Part shown: positions 51,071 through 64,000 of the stretch, piece by piece
How positions within the stretch are numbered: the stretch's first letter is position 1
Layout of the letters: the number at the start of each line of letters is the position of its first letter
NCBI GenBank assembly: GCA_018340805.1
Contig: JACMZG010000008.1
Span: 24,393,257-24,457,256, forward strand
Reading direction: 5' to 3'
DNA from: Microvelia longipes
Taxonomy: Eukaryota; Arthropoda; Insecta; Hemiptera; Veliidae
DNA length: 64,000 nt
Made by a program: the position numbers and the translations under genes
Notes under the pieces: model-generated
The model's database searches: none
What the model saw: only the letters and a program-made list of their open reading frames with translations
Told to the model about the DNA's origin: nothing

Positions 51071-53384
51071 GAAGGCAAGTGACTGACGGCCTCTTGTTTA
51101 CATCAGCAACGTGATTTATAATTACATGGAAAATCTTTTAATATAATATCTCAAATATTCATGATCTAATAATATGTAACACCTTATTATCGAGATGAGA
51201 TGATAAAGTGAAAGCAAAATTAATTCTACATCATTATATTATTAAGGAAATAATTTAATTATGATAGATATTCAATTTAATTGAAGGCTTTAGATGAGAG
51301 AGAGCGGTTTTTGTATTACAGAGGTCTTTATTGATTTTATTCCTAAATAATTATTTACGTATCACCACTTTCCAACTAATTCTCATAAATATAAATTTGT
51401 TATTTAATTACACTTTTAGAAAAATATCAAAATTAATAAGGAAACGTTTCTTTATTCTCTTGAGATGATAAAAATAGAAGTTTTCAGAGAAGAAAAACTA
51501 TCAAAGATTTTTCCAAAAATGAAAAAAGTAATTCCAACAACATTCATTTTTCTTTTGGAACGACCTGCGAACCTTAGGGAATACAGGAAAAATTTTCCTT
51601 TTTATTTTTATATCTTCGTACTGGACTTCAAAACTTACATTTAGAATTCGGGGTAAGAATTGGTATAAGAAAAAGAAAACATATTATACGCGAAAACAAA
51701 ATGTTTAGTAACTTAATTTATAAAGCATTTTCCAAAAGAAATGCGGAAAAAGCGGTACCGACTTAAAACAGGAAGATAAAAGATATGCAAACAGCGAATG
51801 TAAAAGAAAAATGTAAGAGCTTTTGAAGTACAAAAAAATATGGCTGTTTGTGAATTGAAACAATATATCTGATAAAAAGAGATCATTTTAAATTTTTAAT
51901 CTAAACTCAGGAATAATTAAGTATTTGTACTTCATCATTCATCACTTATACCGTAGGTATATAGGAAAAGAATTGAGTTTGCACTCGAAGTCCGATACCA
52001 GGTTTCAACTGAAATGTCCTTTCATGTGTTTTTAAGACCAAGATATTTTAATAGGTTTTTTTTTACGGAAACCTGAATGTTAGGAGCATGTTAGCTTGGT
52101 TTTTGCTGTCTAAAAATTTTAAATTTAAAAATTAAACATTGTAAACTAAAATCATTTAGGTAAAATTTTGATTCCCTGGTCCTGGAGACCTTGACAACAG
52201 TTCTATAATTATTTTTAGTACTGAAAGATGTAAACTAATGATCTCCTCAGTTACTTACTATAATAACTTATTTTGACATAGTAATCATGAAAAAAATTCA
52301 CAAAAATAGTAAAATCGACCAAAAACAATTGTTAGCTCAAAATAAACCAGAGGATACTTAATTACATCGTATGCAATATGAACGCGAACTACAGCTACAG
52401 GTTTATTGAACTGCATGAAGCTATGGAATTAAAGGGTGGAATTTCGGATACATTCACTAATAATTTGACTCAACCAGAGAAAGGAAATCTGTCTACGAGT
52501 ATATGTTAACAATACATGATTACAATAGGGGAATGCTATGTTTATGCATTGTTAACCAATATTTGTCGCATGGCATAATCATGAAATTCAAATTTAATGC
52601 TACTAAAAGACTTCATCAACTTAATTAGTCATACCGCTTTAGGGCTAAATTATTGGACCAAATGATAATAGGGTAGGTATGCGTATGATTGGTTTTGGAG
52701 GTACTATAGACACAAGTAGGGTGTAGGCGTAATGTGATAGTATGGATTTTGTTTGGGAAAATTAGTCAAGTCTAGATGTTGCATTAATTTGAAGTTATCC
52801 TAAGTTTGTTTTTGTTTTAGTTCGATTAAAATCAGCTTTCGTAATAAAGATAGGAAGTGAAAATATAAAACTTAACAAAGCAACAAGTTCTACAATCATG
52901 ACAATGACTTAATGGAAAAGAGAAATAAAAGCAGAGACTGCGATAAGGAAAACGCACATAAAGAATTATGAAGGGAAACATTGTCTGAGCAGGCGGAAAG
53001 TTATAAAAGCGATTAGTGTAACTCTCATAACGCTCACCGTCAAGATGAAGTGATGCAACTCACCGCTGAGTTTATGAATAAAACAGCAACAAACCACCCT
53101 ACTAAGAACCTTATCTGAAACAGGACTCCGCAACCAAGAAGTTTCATTTATACAGTAAATTTCACGAGAATGACGAGGGACGGGGTAAGACATAATGAAC
53201 GATTATACGAGTTAGAGGGAGAGGGGAAACCAGATGTGCTTTGAGTTTTCCACTCTTTGGCAAAGTTTTTTCCTGCCACGGGGAAAAGAAAACAAGACGT
53301 AATTAAAACAATTTCTTCTTCAGTTTTTAATTAGATTTATTTTATTTGGTTCGGGTAGGGGAAAGAACCCCTCATCCCATTCTC
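51071..53384. other. Non-coding; one family A fragment
   Basis: 51944-52065 is the 5' part of family A in plus orientation (TATACCGTAGGTATATAGGA, CCGATACCAGG). The minus-strand frame at 52966-53193 has no motif. Nothing else. Confidence 0.5.
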
Positions 53385-53590
53385 TGAGGAGGTTAATAAA
53401 ACTCCGAGGGAGAGATGCCCCCGGGGGCTACATCGGCCCTTGTCTGCTCAGGTAGAGAAAGCTGGCTGAATAATTGAAGCCGGGTATACTGTGGGAGGCG
53501 GCTGCTAGGTTTTTATGGATGTTGATGTGTTGCGAGGGTGGTTACACCTGCAACCGCCTGCAGCTCGCCTAGGCATCACAACCAAGCAAA
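53385..53590. other. Locally GC-rich island
   Basis: About half G+C in a window that is otherwise around one third. It includes ATGCCCCCGGGGGCTACATC and GGGAGGCGGCTGCTAGG. On the minus strand a frame of about 40 codons is open (SSRLPQYTRLQLFSQLSL...), without an ATG or a clear splice pair. It could be an alternative promoter or first exon of the navigator gene, or a repeat. Confidence 0.35.
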
Positions 53591-55880
53591 AACGAATATA
53601 GAGCTAAGACTTGCATTAGCCAACAAGTAAATGTAAGCTCAGGGGGCTTAGCTTCATCTCAGAATGCTTCTTATTTCGCCTGGGGACTTTATTACTTTTT
53701 TCTTGTACTGTTCTTCGAACTCGTACAAACACACTTTTTATTTCCACTGCTTTCTAAACGTTTGTAACTTCATGAAAAAATATTAAAAATCGTCAATGAA
53801 ACAATAGCACAAATTTATGCTCTTAAAATATTTGAGCCAACACCGTAAACTGTTGTGAACTGCCTATAAATAGAAAACTTAAATGGTTAATGAGTAAGAA
53901 GCTAAATTGCCTTAAGGTATTTTTCAAACTACATAAAATAGAATTATAAACATCTATCAAGCCTACAAACTTTAGTTACAATCAAATGAATACATCTTTA
54001 TAAATTTTGGCTTGCCAAGTAGCAGTAAGTTAGTTAAATTGTCTCGAGTGTTTACGGGGAATTTATATATTCTGTGCGCTCGAGTACGATTATTTGACAG
54101 ATAAAAGCTTTATACTACAGATAATATATACTATATTACACAAAATATAGTTTAACACCTAATTTTGTTCTACACTTAATTTAGAGTAAAAAAATAAAGA
54201 TTAAAAGTTCTAAGAGAAATGGAAACAAGGTATTAAAGATAGAACCAAACTCCAACAAATAAAAATCGATTATATTTAAGCATTCTGATTGTAGGGGAAG
54301 GGGGCAAGATATGAGTTAGATTATAGATGAAGGCAGAGTTTACTCCCACCTTGCCCGGTAAGAAGAGGCCGTCATCAGCCCTTACTTATTTTCCTTCCCT
54401 CTTAGCCTAAAAGCAGTCTCTAGTAAGTAAAGGGGGAGAAAACTAAATGAAGTTATGACCTTAAGGAGTATGAAGAGAAAGGGGGGCTGTAAAATCCACT
54501 TTCCCACCAACCAAAACTTTACTAAATAATAATTACAATTTATTGCCTTATTACACATTTCATAATCTCCATGGATATGATTTAGTGCTGAAGGAAAAAC
54601 ATAACTTGAGCAAATAGAGCAAGCAGAAGCAATACTTTATAGTTAAGATGACTAAAACTTCAAGGAATTGTGTTAACTGCTTGTTCAGAAAAGAGTATTC
54701 CTACTACACAATAATGACACTTGATAAAAACGCACAGATTGTAGAAATATCATTCCATCCTCAAAATTTTCAATTGAAATTTCCTAAAATGAAAGCATCA
54801 AAACAAAATTTTTAATTCAGTTTAGATTTGGTGAAATAAATACAAACCAAATAATCCATAAAAAATAAATTTTAAGGGGTGTGCCCAATTAGGGTTTAGC
54901 ATAACCATAATTAGTTTCCCCGTCAAATTTAAATTCATAATACATAATTTTTTAATGCGAGCGGTGCAAGAAATTTCAAAAATATTTATTAAACTGAAAA
55001 ATGTATCTTTTTGTCATTGGTGGAGTTAAAGGAAAGAGGCAAGTGCCTCTTTCTTACGCCCTTGCAAGGGTACAAGCTTTTGCCTTTGTTGCATGAGGCT
55101 CAAGCTTAAACCATATGCAATCACTATACGGTTATAAAAGTAATACACCAGGATTTCAAATTAACCCTGGTTAACAGTTTTCAACAGCACCGTGCAATAT
55201 TCAAGTAAGCTGTAATGGATTTCGTTCTTAACTTCATTAGTTTTATCAAGAAGCATTTAAAATTAGACTCACTGGTTCATTAATTGTTTTCCTGGTTTCA
55301 ACAACTTTGTAAGTATAAAGTATCCTTGTAAAATATTTCGTGAACCAATATAAAACAAAATTTGATAATGAGAGCATAAACAATTTATTTAGTAAACAGA
55401 TTAAATACAAAGTGATTTATGAGATGCTTTGATTGCTTCCACTTGACAGTTTAATTCTTTAGATGACTAAATCCGGATATTGGTATTCATTCAGAACAAA
55501 ACAGTCGATTTCTATGATGATTGCTTTGTGAGAAGGGGCTGTAGTTTTCTAACGTGGTGTACTTGTCACTTCCTTCCTCTATGCACAGAGATATCAAGGG
55601 AGGACCAAGGATTAAGAATCAACAAGTGTGCCTAAAAGAGAAAGGAAGAAGAACAGGACATGTATTGATTGGTAAAGGGCAGCTATATGACATCGTGTCG
55701 TCTCTGTATTGACCCTGCAAACCAAGATGATATCCAATCCAAGTTTTCAAGTGTAAGACATTAATTGAAGAAAAAGATCATCAAATATTAAGATTCTCAT
55801 ATAATCATTAATATATCTAACATTCGTTCCCAGTTTTTATTGCTATGGCCTTTCTAATCTTTGTCAAGTCATAAACATTG
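53591..55880. other. Non-coding, no feature seen
   Basis: AT-rich with a few G-rich patches near 54290-54490. No exon, tandem array or transposon end that I can define. Confidence 0.45.
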
Positions 55881-55884
55881 TCTG

Positions 55885-56329
55885 TTTTCATTCTTCACCT
55901 TCAATCTTTCACTTCAACATACTACCGTATTTTCATTCTCTTTCCTAACATTATTTTCATTCTTCACTTCAATCTTTCCTAACATACTACCGTATTTTCA
56001 TTCTTCACTTCAATCTTTCCTAACAACTACCGTATTTCATTCTTCACTTCAATCTTTCCTAACATACTACCGTATTTTTCATTCTTCACTTCATCTTTCC
56101 TAACATACTACCGTATTTTCATTCTTCACTTCAATCTTTCCTAACATACTACCGTATTTTCATTCTTCACTTCAATCTTTCCTAACATACTACCGTATTT
56201 TCTTCACTTTTTTCATTTCATTCTTCACTTCAATCTTTCCTAACATACTACCGTATTTTCATTCTTCACTCAATCTTTCCTAACATACTACCGTATTTTC
56301 ATTCTTCACTTTCCTAACATACTACCGTA
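55885..56329. repeat. 41-bp minisatellite, about ten units
   Basis: Unit CATTCTTCACTTCAATCTTT + CCTAACATACTACCGTATTTT. About ten copies with occasional deletions. Each unit contains TTTCCTAACAT, also the core word of the arrays in the Harbinger-like elements. Confidence 0.95.
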
Positions 56330-56393
56330 GATATAAGGAGAAGTATTTTGTTCACCCAATACTACCAAATTTATAAAACCAAGGTTTTATTAT

Positions 56394-56853
56394 AATTATC
56401 CGTTTCAGGCATTTTTATGACGTTTTAAGTGGTTTTCACCACGCTGTTAGTCTGTCTGTCTGTGTCACGCATAACTCCCACTGTGTTTATGCTATAGAGT
56501 TGAAAGTCAGCACAAAAATAATACTTTAGATTTAGTTGAATGACCCGTAATGTAATATTCTTCAGACTAACTAAATTAGCCGAATCATCAAAAAATTAAA
56601 AAACTTGCTAAAAATCAAAAATTTGCTGATCGAATTGACTTTTGACACATTTACATTCTGAGGACTTGCGAAGCGAGTTTGAACTTATATCACTCTAGAC
56701 TTTAAATCACCATTTTATTCTAAAGTTGAGCGTAGCGAGACCGAAGTAATACTACCTCAAGAGTTGGATGATCATTACAATTTAAGGACGATCAAAGCGA
56801 GTCCGAAGTTGTGAGGAAAAGTACCGAGGTACCCTGTACCCGATTTTTATTTT
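56394..56853 (+). repeat. Repeat family A, copy 6
   Basis: From TTATCCGTTTCAGGCATTTT to ACGATCAAAGCGAGTCCGAA, then GTACCGAGGTACCCTGTACC and CGATTTTT. It directly follows the 41-bp minisatellite and has two extra GCGAAGCGAG-like blocks. Confidence 0.85.
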
Positions 56854-58061
56854 TCTTGTACATATATCACTAAGTATAATACATTTTAATGTTATCTTGC
56901 CTAAGTACTCCTTTATACAACGCAATTTTTTTTAAAATCTGCTTTCTTTTTATTGAACCCCTTCTTAAGTAGTTTATTTTATAATTTGTACTAATTTTGT
57001 AACTTTATATCCCATTTCAACTATTATATCTATCCTACCGTGTAAATTATTTTAATCAATTTCTTCACTCTGTTTTAAGCCCTCGTGTAAATTCAGATAT
57101 ATGCTTGTTTTGTTTTGGCCCTAGAGTATAAAAATTTCTTATTCGTCACTAAATTTTTTTTAGATTAATTATAATAAAAATAAATAAATTCAAAGATTGA
57201 CTAACTCAATGAAAAATTCGAATGACTTCTTTACACAATAAAATTCAGAATTGGAATTCTACATTTCAGATATAATATTTTAAATCAAACAAGCAATAAA
57301 TATCACTGTCATGTACCAAAAACTAATATAAAAATAGGAATGCGAGAAGAATTTGTTTGTACAAGTCAAAAATATAAAATTAATAGCAAAAACAGTTATA
57401 TACTTATTGTTAAAGTATATCAAACAAGAAAACTATTGGTACTTTCACCCATATATTTAAAACAATAAACAATACAATATTTTATTACAGCATATCATAT
57501 AGCAATAGAAAACTATATAAGGAAATAGAGTGTAGTAAAACTGTAGATGTCTAACTTAGATTAGAATACGGGACGTCTTGAAGTGATATTTTAGCTTTAT
57601 AGCTTCCTAACATCTAGATATATGGCAATGTGGATTCAGGAAAATAATAAACTTTCTTTTTATAACAACCTATATATTTATATATATATTTGTAAAATAT
57701 AAGAATAATATAACCCCTATTTGTTTTTTTTGTAAATCATATCAATCTGCAAATGGAAATAAGAAATAGATAGGGCCCAATCTTTTTAACTTCTTATTCA
57801 TTTCTTCAATCATTTTTAACCCCCACATCTTTAATAGTTTGAAAGAAGAGGTATAGTTAGTTTAAGGTTGGAAGATTCATTCCTCGTACTCCTTAATTCA
57901 TGCTCCATTTTTTTAGATAGAGAGCTAATTTTTATGGTCTTATGTTTTGCAATGAATCCCAAACAGATTATAATGTTAGAAATTTACTTTTTGATTCTTT
58001 AGCTCCTAATGTTTATTTTGAAATTAAAGCCTTTTATAAACATTAAATGATCGAACAAAAA
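56854..58061. other. Non-coding, no feature seen
   Basis: AT-rich DNA between two family A copies; no exon or repeat structure recognised. Confidence 0.45.
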
Positions 58062-58782
58062 AATGGGCTCGGGTTACCTCGGAACTTTTCCTCTTTACAT
58101 CGGCTTCGCTATCCTCCCTACCTGACTCTCTTTACTTGTCCTCAGAATGTACGTCGTTAAATTTATGCTGCAACACCTCTTCTGACTCGCTTCGCTCATC
58201 CTCAGATATTAAATGCATCAGTTTTATTTCCAGCAGTCACCTTCCAAGCACTGACCACGCTCGATGCTGCTTAACTTTTATGATCTTTCAAAAATCATGA
58301 GTATGCTTGTCGAATTGAAATGAAACTTAATGTACTTATCTATTACGTAAAAATATTAATAAAGATATACACTTGAACCGAATTTAAACTCAATTAGATT
58401 ATTTTCCGATTTTTCACAATTTTTTTAAAAAACAAACATGTCATTTGATAAAAATTAAACTAATTCTCATAATGAAATTAACCTTGGCACATATGTTAGT
58501 CTTATACATAGCTACATGCGTGCTAAATCTTGAATTGATCGCAACATTTTCCGCGTTTTATGATTTTTCAAAGTTTTTACTTTCATTATTATGGGTTAAT
58601 GACGTCATCATTTTTATCCTAATAGCACTTATAGACTAATTTTTGTTCAAAGTTTCAACTCTTTAGCATAGATACACTAGGAGCCACGATGATAATAGAC
58701 ACACATACAGACAGACAATTTTGCGAAAACCCCTCTTGAGGTTTTAAAAACACCTGAAACGGATAATTCCGGTGACTAAGGT
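58062..58782 (-). repeat. Repeat family A, copy 7 (long)
   Basis: Inverted. It starts with GGGCTCGGGTTACCTCGGAA, has two blocks of the type GACTCGCTTCGCTCATCCTC, then AGGAGCCACGATGATAATAG, CACCTGAAACGGATAATTCC and GGTATAAAG. The plus-strand frame at 58445-58639 is contained in it. Confidence 0.85.
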
Positions 58783-60210
58783 ATAAAGTAAGAAAAGTAA
58801 TTAAAAACTACATTCTATAATAATTATGTAAAATTGATAATTTGAAAAAGAATATTAATTAAAATTGTAAGTTCCCTTTAAGAAGAACGAATTTGGAGAA
58901 AAATAAGTAAGATGTTTTGTAACGTGGAATAGAGGAAAGCCAGGGAAAGGATTTTATTGTAATCATTTATTTTTTTAACTCTTCCTTGTCTAATTTTTCA
59001 TAATTTTTACCGTCTTAATTTAAATAAAATATTTTTTCTAAAGATTGTAGACGTTGATTTCAATGGGTTGTTAGTCTATCCCATCTCGTTTTAAGAGATT
59101 CATTTTAATTACAAATTCTAAGAAAGCCAAGAAAAGAATATCTTATAATAATGGTATTATAATATTTTTGAGGAGAGACATGTTCAGCAAAAAATATAAC
59201 AGAACAGTTAGCTGCTGGGAATTTTTATTCCGGTGAAACCTGATAACACTGAAAATTAGTAGGGATCAAAAAAAGGTATCGACTTTTGTTACAAAAATGG
59301 ACTGGGCAAGCGTCTATCTAGATATATAGATAATACTGCATATCTATAGGTACTATACTAGATGTGTACCACATTACACTAGTTGTATTTCTCGTCAATA
59401 GGTTATAAGAAAAAGAAATACAAATAGAAAAACTTCTTAAGCAATATTTCCAAATGAAAATTCGTTTCATAAGAATCAGCGAATTATTCTCAATTTACAA
59501 ATAAGACTTTACAAAGAGTATTAGAATTCTTTGGGTATTGTACAAATATCGTTGAAGAATTTGGGTGAGTCCAGGACCTTGAAAGACTACAATAGAAACT
59601 AAAGAAGAAAATAATTAGCATAAATTGGCGACACACCAAGACCTGAGGCTTTAATCTCTGCAATTACAAGTGTCTTGGAAACAATAAAGACAGGAAATAA
59701 CTGGAGATGACTTTAGCTCCGGGTTAGCAAAACACACCGACACGCCATCAGATCACGACAGTCGGACCTCACAAACACACCGACGCCAGCCATCAGATCC
59801 AGCTAGTTGGACCTCACACCTTCTGTCAACTAAAGCATTACCTTTTGATTATAAACCCTATTTATAAATCAACAAATTTATTGGATGAATTCCAGATAAA
59901 ATTAGTGAATATTAAATTTCAAGAAATACAGCTTGTCAGCAACATATACATATCCGGAATGAGTTAATCACAGATTGAATAATTAGACCACCTAGAAATC
60001 TGATATTCTTAAAGCATTCGATAAATTTAAATATTTTAGTGTACATTTTTCAGCGTTGGATCACTAATTAATTTGGTCACAATTATTTAATGATGGGCAT
60101 AATATTCTTTTAATCATACTGTAGTGATCGTACGGGATTTTTCACCGACTATTCCATGCATTAATTACCATTACACGAAGGAGTTTTTTTGGAACGGGGG
60201 TATTACTAAC
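58783..60210. other. Non-coding with a 42-bp tandem duplication
   Basis: At 59731-59815 the block AACACACCGACACGCCATCA, GATCACGACAGTCGGACCTC is duplicated in tandem with a few changes. Otherwise AT-rich, without exons. Confidence 0.55.
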
Positions 60211-60213
60211 TAA

Positions 60214-60214
<1 letters not shown>

Positions 60215-60253
<39 letters not shown>

Positions 60254-60275
60254 AATATATATATATATATATTAT
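60215..60275. repeat. TA microsatellite
   Basis: About 60 bases of TA with one AATAAA break; a short TATG run follows (GTATGTATGTAC). Confidence 0.9.
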
Positions 60276-61555
60276 TAAGTATGTATGTATGTACGAGATT
60301 CTTTCCTAGACGTTTCTATGGGATATGAAATAATTTTTGAACGCTTTCTCTGATTAAACCTTGGTACAAAAATCAACCTTGGTATTTAAATAATCTTATT
60401 ATTTGAAAATTACATAGGATAAGATCATATTCACTATTTCAACAAAAAAAAACTACCTAATGAGCTTCTCTAATAAAAATCCGTTGAAACAATTAAACGT
60501 CACACAAATTTAAATATGACACGAATGTCATATAAATAAAATATATGGTATTCTAATTCTTACTATTTGTTAGAAAGGTAATGCCAATTCTAAAATGCTA
60601 GTACCATATAAGAATGTTTATTCTTATAATGAATATTAGAATTATTCCATATAATGAATAATTATTATATTATAAAATAGAACAATTATAACATATAATT
60701 ATTACAGTTATATGTTAGAATTACTTAGAATACAACATTAACAGAAAAAACATATTCATTTTTTTATTCAACAAAATAATTTTGAAAGTATAAATAGCAG
60801 TATAATATTTGAAAATATACAACATAAAATTATGTTGAAGACGTTGTAACAAAAGAAATCGTATAGAAACATGGAAAAAAGATCTATTTAAATACAAAAA
60901 TATAAATTAAAAATGTAACTTTAATATTTATTAACAAGTGTAAAAATTAAATAAAGATTTTCCTTACTTTTCCCAAGTTTTATTGCTTGAATATTCATAA
61001 TTAATAATTATAAATTCATATTTTTAAAGCTTGAAAGACTAATTTTATAGGAGATTAAAAAGAAAGTTTATACTTGGTTATATGGTGAGAAGTGCGTAAG
61101 ATGAGATATAAAGGAAGGAACACGCGAGGTAAATACAGGATTAGACAAGCAGAGGCAAATTCATGTCGGAAATAATAAGCACGAGATGAGAATTAGTTTT
61201 ATTCACTTATTTATACATTAAGTGAAATATTATATGAATAAATAAACTTGGTTATATTTTTACTAATAATAAGATTTTTTATCTTAAAAAATGCTGCTAA
61301 GTGTGGAACTAAGCTTCTTTCTCTCACAGAAAACTATACGGCATTTGTGTTTAGTATTAAGTCTTCCGCAAATTTAGTTTTTTCAATCCTAGTTCATTAA
61401 AAATTATTTCTGTGATTTATTAATTTGAACGTCTCAAGAAATATTCAAGCCACATATGTGGTTAAGGTCTTGTTAGACTTGGAGCAATTCAAACTATTAC
61501 TCAAAATTTTTAATTTCCTCTTTTATATGGTATTTTATGTTGGAAAGGTATTATG
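60276..61555. other. Non-coding, no feature seen
   Basis: AT-rich DNA with several short inverted TATTCATTATAT-like words near 60610-60710. No exon. Confidence 0.45.
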
Positions 61556-61559
61556 TTTG

Positions 61560-62130
61560 CCCTTACAATCCGAAACAGAGATTATACCTGAATTTCCGTC
61601 AAGACCTCTTAAATGGATTTCACCAAGTTGTCCGTATGCATGTGTGCAATCAATGTGTGCATGTATGTGTCTATTTTTACTTCTCCTCATTTATACCGTA
61701 GGTATTTAAGAAACGTATTGTGTTTTCAAAAAAATTCGAACCAAGAACGTCATCGAAATTATCCGTTTCAGGTGTTTTTAAGGCGTCTTAAGAGGTTTTC
61801 ACAAAGTTGTATCTTTGTATGTGTGTCTGTTATCATCGTAGCTCCCAGTGTATTTACGCTAGAGAGTTGAAATTTTGTACATAAATCAGTCTACTGCTGT
61901 AGTTGTGCTATTTAGAAAATAAAATATGACGTCATTAACTCGCAATAATGACTCAGCAAAAAAATCTAAAAATCATAAAACGCGGAAAAATTATAAGATC
62001 GAATTGAGATTTGGCATGCATGTAGCCATGTACAATACTAATATATGTTAGTATCATCATATTTATCTCATTATCAGCATTACTTCAATTTTTATCAAGT
62101 GACTTGAGTAAGTTTTGAGAGTTGAAATTC
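61560..62130 (+). repeat. Repeat family A, two adjacent copies
   Basis: A diverged 5' piece at 61560-61685 (CAATCCGAAACAGAGATTAT, CACCAAGTTGTCCGTATG) is followed at 61690 by a better copy (TATACCGTAGGTATTTAAGA, TATCCGTTTCAGGTGTTTTT, ATCATCGTAGCTCCCAGTGT). The small frames at 61425-61870 are contained in it. Confidence 0.8.
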
Positions 62131-62206
62131 ACTCAATTCACTCAATGGAAACAATAAAATGGAAAATTCCAAAATTCGACTTAACTCGAAAAAATGGAAA
62201 ATTCAA

Positions 62207-62370
62207 CTTACATGGATATAGGGTAGAGGACTTATGTGGATATAGGGTAGAGGACTTACATGGAGTAGGACTTACATGGATATAGGGTAGGACTTACATG
62301 GATATAGGGTAGAGGACTACATGGATATAGGGTAGAGGACTTACATGGATATAGGATAAAGGACATACAA
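62207..62370. repeat. 24-bp minisatellite, about seven units
   Basis: Unit ACATGGATATAGGGTAGAGG + ACTT, with some shortened units. It adjoins family A's distal end. Confidence 0.93.
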
Positions 62371-63345
62371 GGATAGAAGATTCAAATTGCTGAAAACGGT
62401 TTTATCAAACTTGTTGTAAAGTTTCATATATTTTTACAACAATTATCACCAATAAATTTCTTACAGTTTCTTTGCCTTTGAATAAATTAGAAATAGTGAA
62501 TGAATATGATAGCAAATAGAAGAAGAAACATGTTAAAAGATAAGTCTCATGATATAAAGAAAGGAAGGTAAGGACTTGATACGAAAAGTAACTGGGAAAT
62601 AGAATAAATCAGGTTTAAAGCCCAGTACTGGTTACGTGTGGTATTCTATGATATTTATCAAAATATAACTTATGGTAAAGCATTAGTCAAGAAGGTAACG
62701 GGAGGCATGAAACCCTAGTGAACATAATCTCATAGCTTCAACTTGTTATCTTCAGGACAGACGTATCCCTTCAAATAGGTTCTTTCAACCTTAAGAAACC
62801 ATTGTTTTGCTCTTACCACGTTCCTTCTTAGTTCTATTCCAGCTGTTATCAAACAGCCACATTCCCCAGTGTTAAATGGAATTTTGTAATTGCTTTAGAT
62901 TTGATTAAATTTAAGGGGGTTAAGCGAGGTACAATAACGCGCAAAGCTAGCTTACCATTTTTTCATATCTAAACCCGCGAGTATTTAACGTCTTATTTTT
63001 ATAATAATAATGATAGTTTAAATGTATGCTCTTAAGAGTTTATACGTCGCTATATTTTTGAATGATGACTATGATTTTGCATATAGCCCTAACAGATCGG
63101 TCCCTTATTATTTCCTAGGAGGACATTTTCTACAGGTGCCTAGTAAATTTTTAAATGTTAAGTAGGATATCTAATTTTATTGTTAAAAACTAATTTTTGT
63201 TCATCACCAAAAAGTATTAATAAGGTATTCTATCTATATTTATATCAGCCAAAACAAAATCATACCACAAAAAACAAATACAAAAATAAAGGCTCCGGTT
63301 TACTCAATATAAATATTGTATACTTACGGAACTTGTTTTATATAT
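62371..63345. other. Non-coding, no feature seen
   Basis: AT-rich; no exon or repeat identified. Confidence 0.45.
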
Positions 63346-63351
63346 ATCTAT

Positions 63352-63414
<63 letters not shown>

Positions 63415-63444
63415 ATATTCATTATATGAGGAACTTTTCTCATC

Positions 63445-63497
<53 letters not shown>

Positions 63498-63551
63498 TAT
63501 ATATTTTATATATATATATATAATATATGTGTGTGTGTGGTGTGTGTGTGG
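63346..63551. repeat. TA arrays and a TG run
   Basis: Two TA arrays (63346-63418 and 63446-63525) separated by a short unique piece, then TGTGTGTGTGGTGTGTGTGTGG. Open frames across them are meaningless IYIYI strings. Confidence 0.93.
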
Positions 63552-64000
63552 TTAAAGTTTTGAGTATTTTGAAACAGGTCTTCAGATAGCAGAGTACAGA
63601 GTACTTGTTCAAGAGGAACATCTAATCACTTGTTGTTAGCCTGGATTTAATTGTTTAAAATGCATCTCTTTCGCGCCAGTCCTCATTCCTCCTTGATTCT
63701 TCCTAATACCAAATTCAAACTCATTTTCGCTAAAATAGTGCCTGATCAATTACACCCTAATGGTTTGATTAATAAACCATACTAATTGGATAAAATTATG
63801 CGCCAAAAATACAAAGACTAAAATAATAAAAATAAAGCAATAAAATCTTAATCTGTCTCGACAAATTAATAATTTTAAATAAAAAGAAGTGATGAAACTG
63901 GACTTTTTCCACCTTATTGAACAAAAACATCACATATTACTACACAATAACTTATACCACAAAAATATTTGGTAAGTTTTAAGAAAGGGGAAAAGAAGCC
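63552..64000. other. Non-coding window end
   Basis: No exon or repeat recognised. If the navigator gene extends further 5', its calponin-homology exons should lie beyond this edge. Confidence 0.4.

Noticed and set aside
52966..53193. Minus-strand frame considered as an upstream navigator exon
   Set aside because: No navigator-like composition and no convincing acceptor/donor pair in a compatible phase.

Overview
This is AT-rich eukaryotic DNA, most likely from an insect. Coding density is low, introns run to almost 10 kb, TA microsatellites are abundant, and there are many short transposon relics. A hemipteran-like genome is my guess from the repeat style, but the sequence does not settle the order. 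No bacterial features (operons, Shine-Dalgarno sites, CRISPR) are present.

Two genes can be supported. The main one is a partial minus-strand gene spread over 12.5-46 kb. It is a neuron navigator homologue (Drosophila sickie / vertebrate NAV2 family). Eleven small exons (45-283 bp) chain together with GT/AG borders and compatible reading phases. They encode about 449 residues of the Ser/Pro-rich, cytoskeleton-associated middle of the protein. The N-terminal calponin-homology domain and the C-terminal coiled-coil/AAA part are not seen and should lie outside the window or in exons I could not recognise. The second gene is an intronless plus-strand mitotic cyclin (B type) at 5958-7277, with an intact destruction box and both halves of the cyclin fold. 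It lies beyond the last navigator exon I see, either in a later navigator intron or downstream of that gene.

Layout: 1-5.6 kb holds transposon relics, namely a 2.2-kb element with terminal inverted repeats, a copy of a repeat family carrying the word GCGAAGCGAG, and a LINE tail split by a MITE. 5.9-7.5 kb is the cyclin. 7.5-12.4 kb is repeats. 12.5-23.7 kb is a cluster of seven navigator exons. 23.7-45.9 kb holds four more exons separated by long repeat-filled introns. 45.9-64 kb is non-coding as far as I can tell: either a further 5' navigator intron or upstream DNA, with transposons and three kinds of minisatellite.

The most unusual mobile component is a pair of elements at 33.8 and 48.6 kb. 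Their very long inverted ends are packed with a TCCTAACATTT-type repeat, they are flanked by TAA/TTA, and they carry a short Myb/SANT-like reading frame. This points to non-autonomous PIF/Harbinger transposons with foldback architecture. One of them has a second MITE nested inside it, with a clean 8-bp target duplication. No wholly new system with coding capacity was found.
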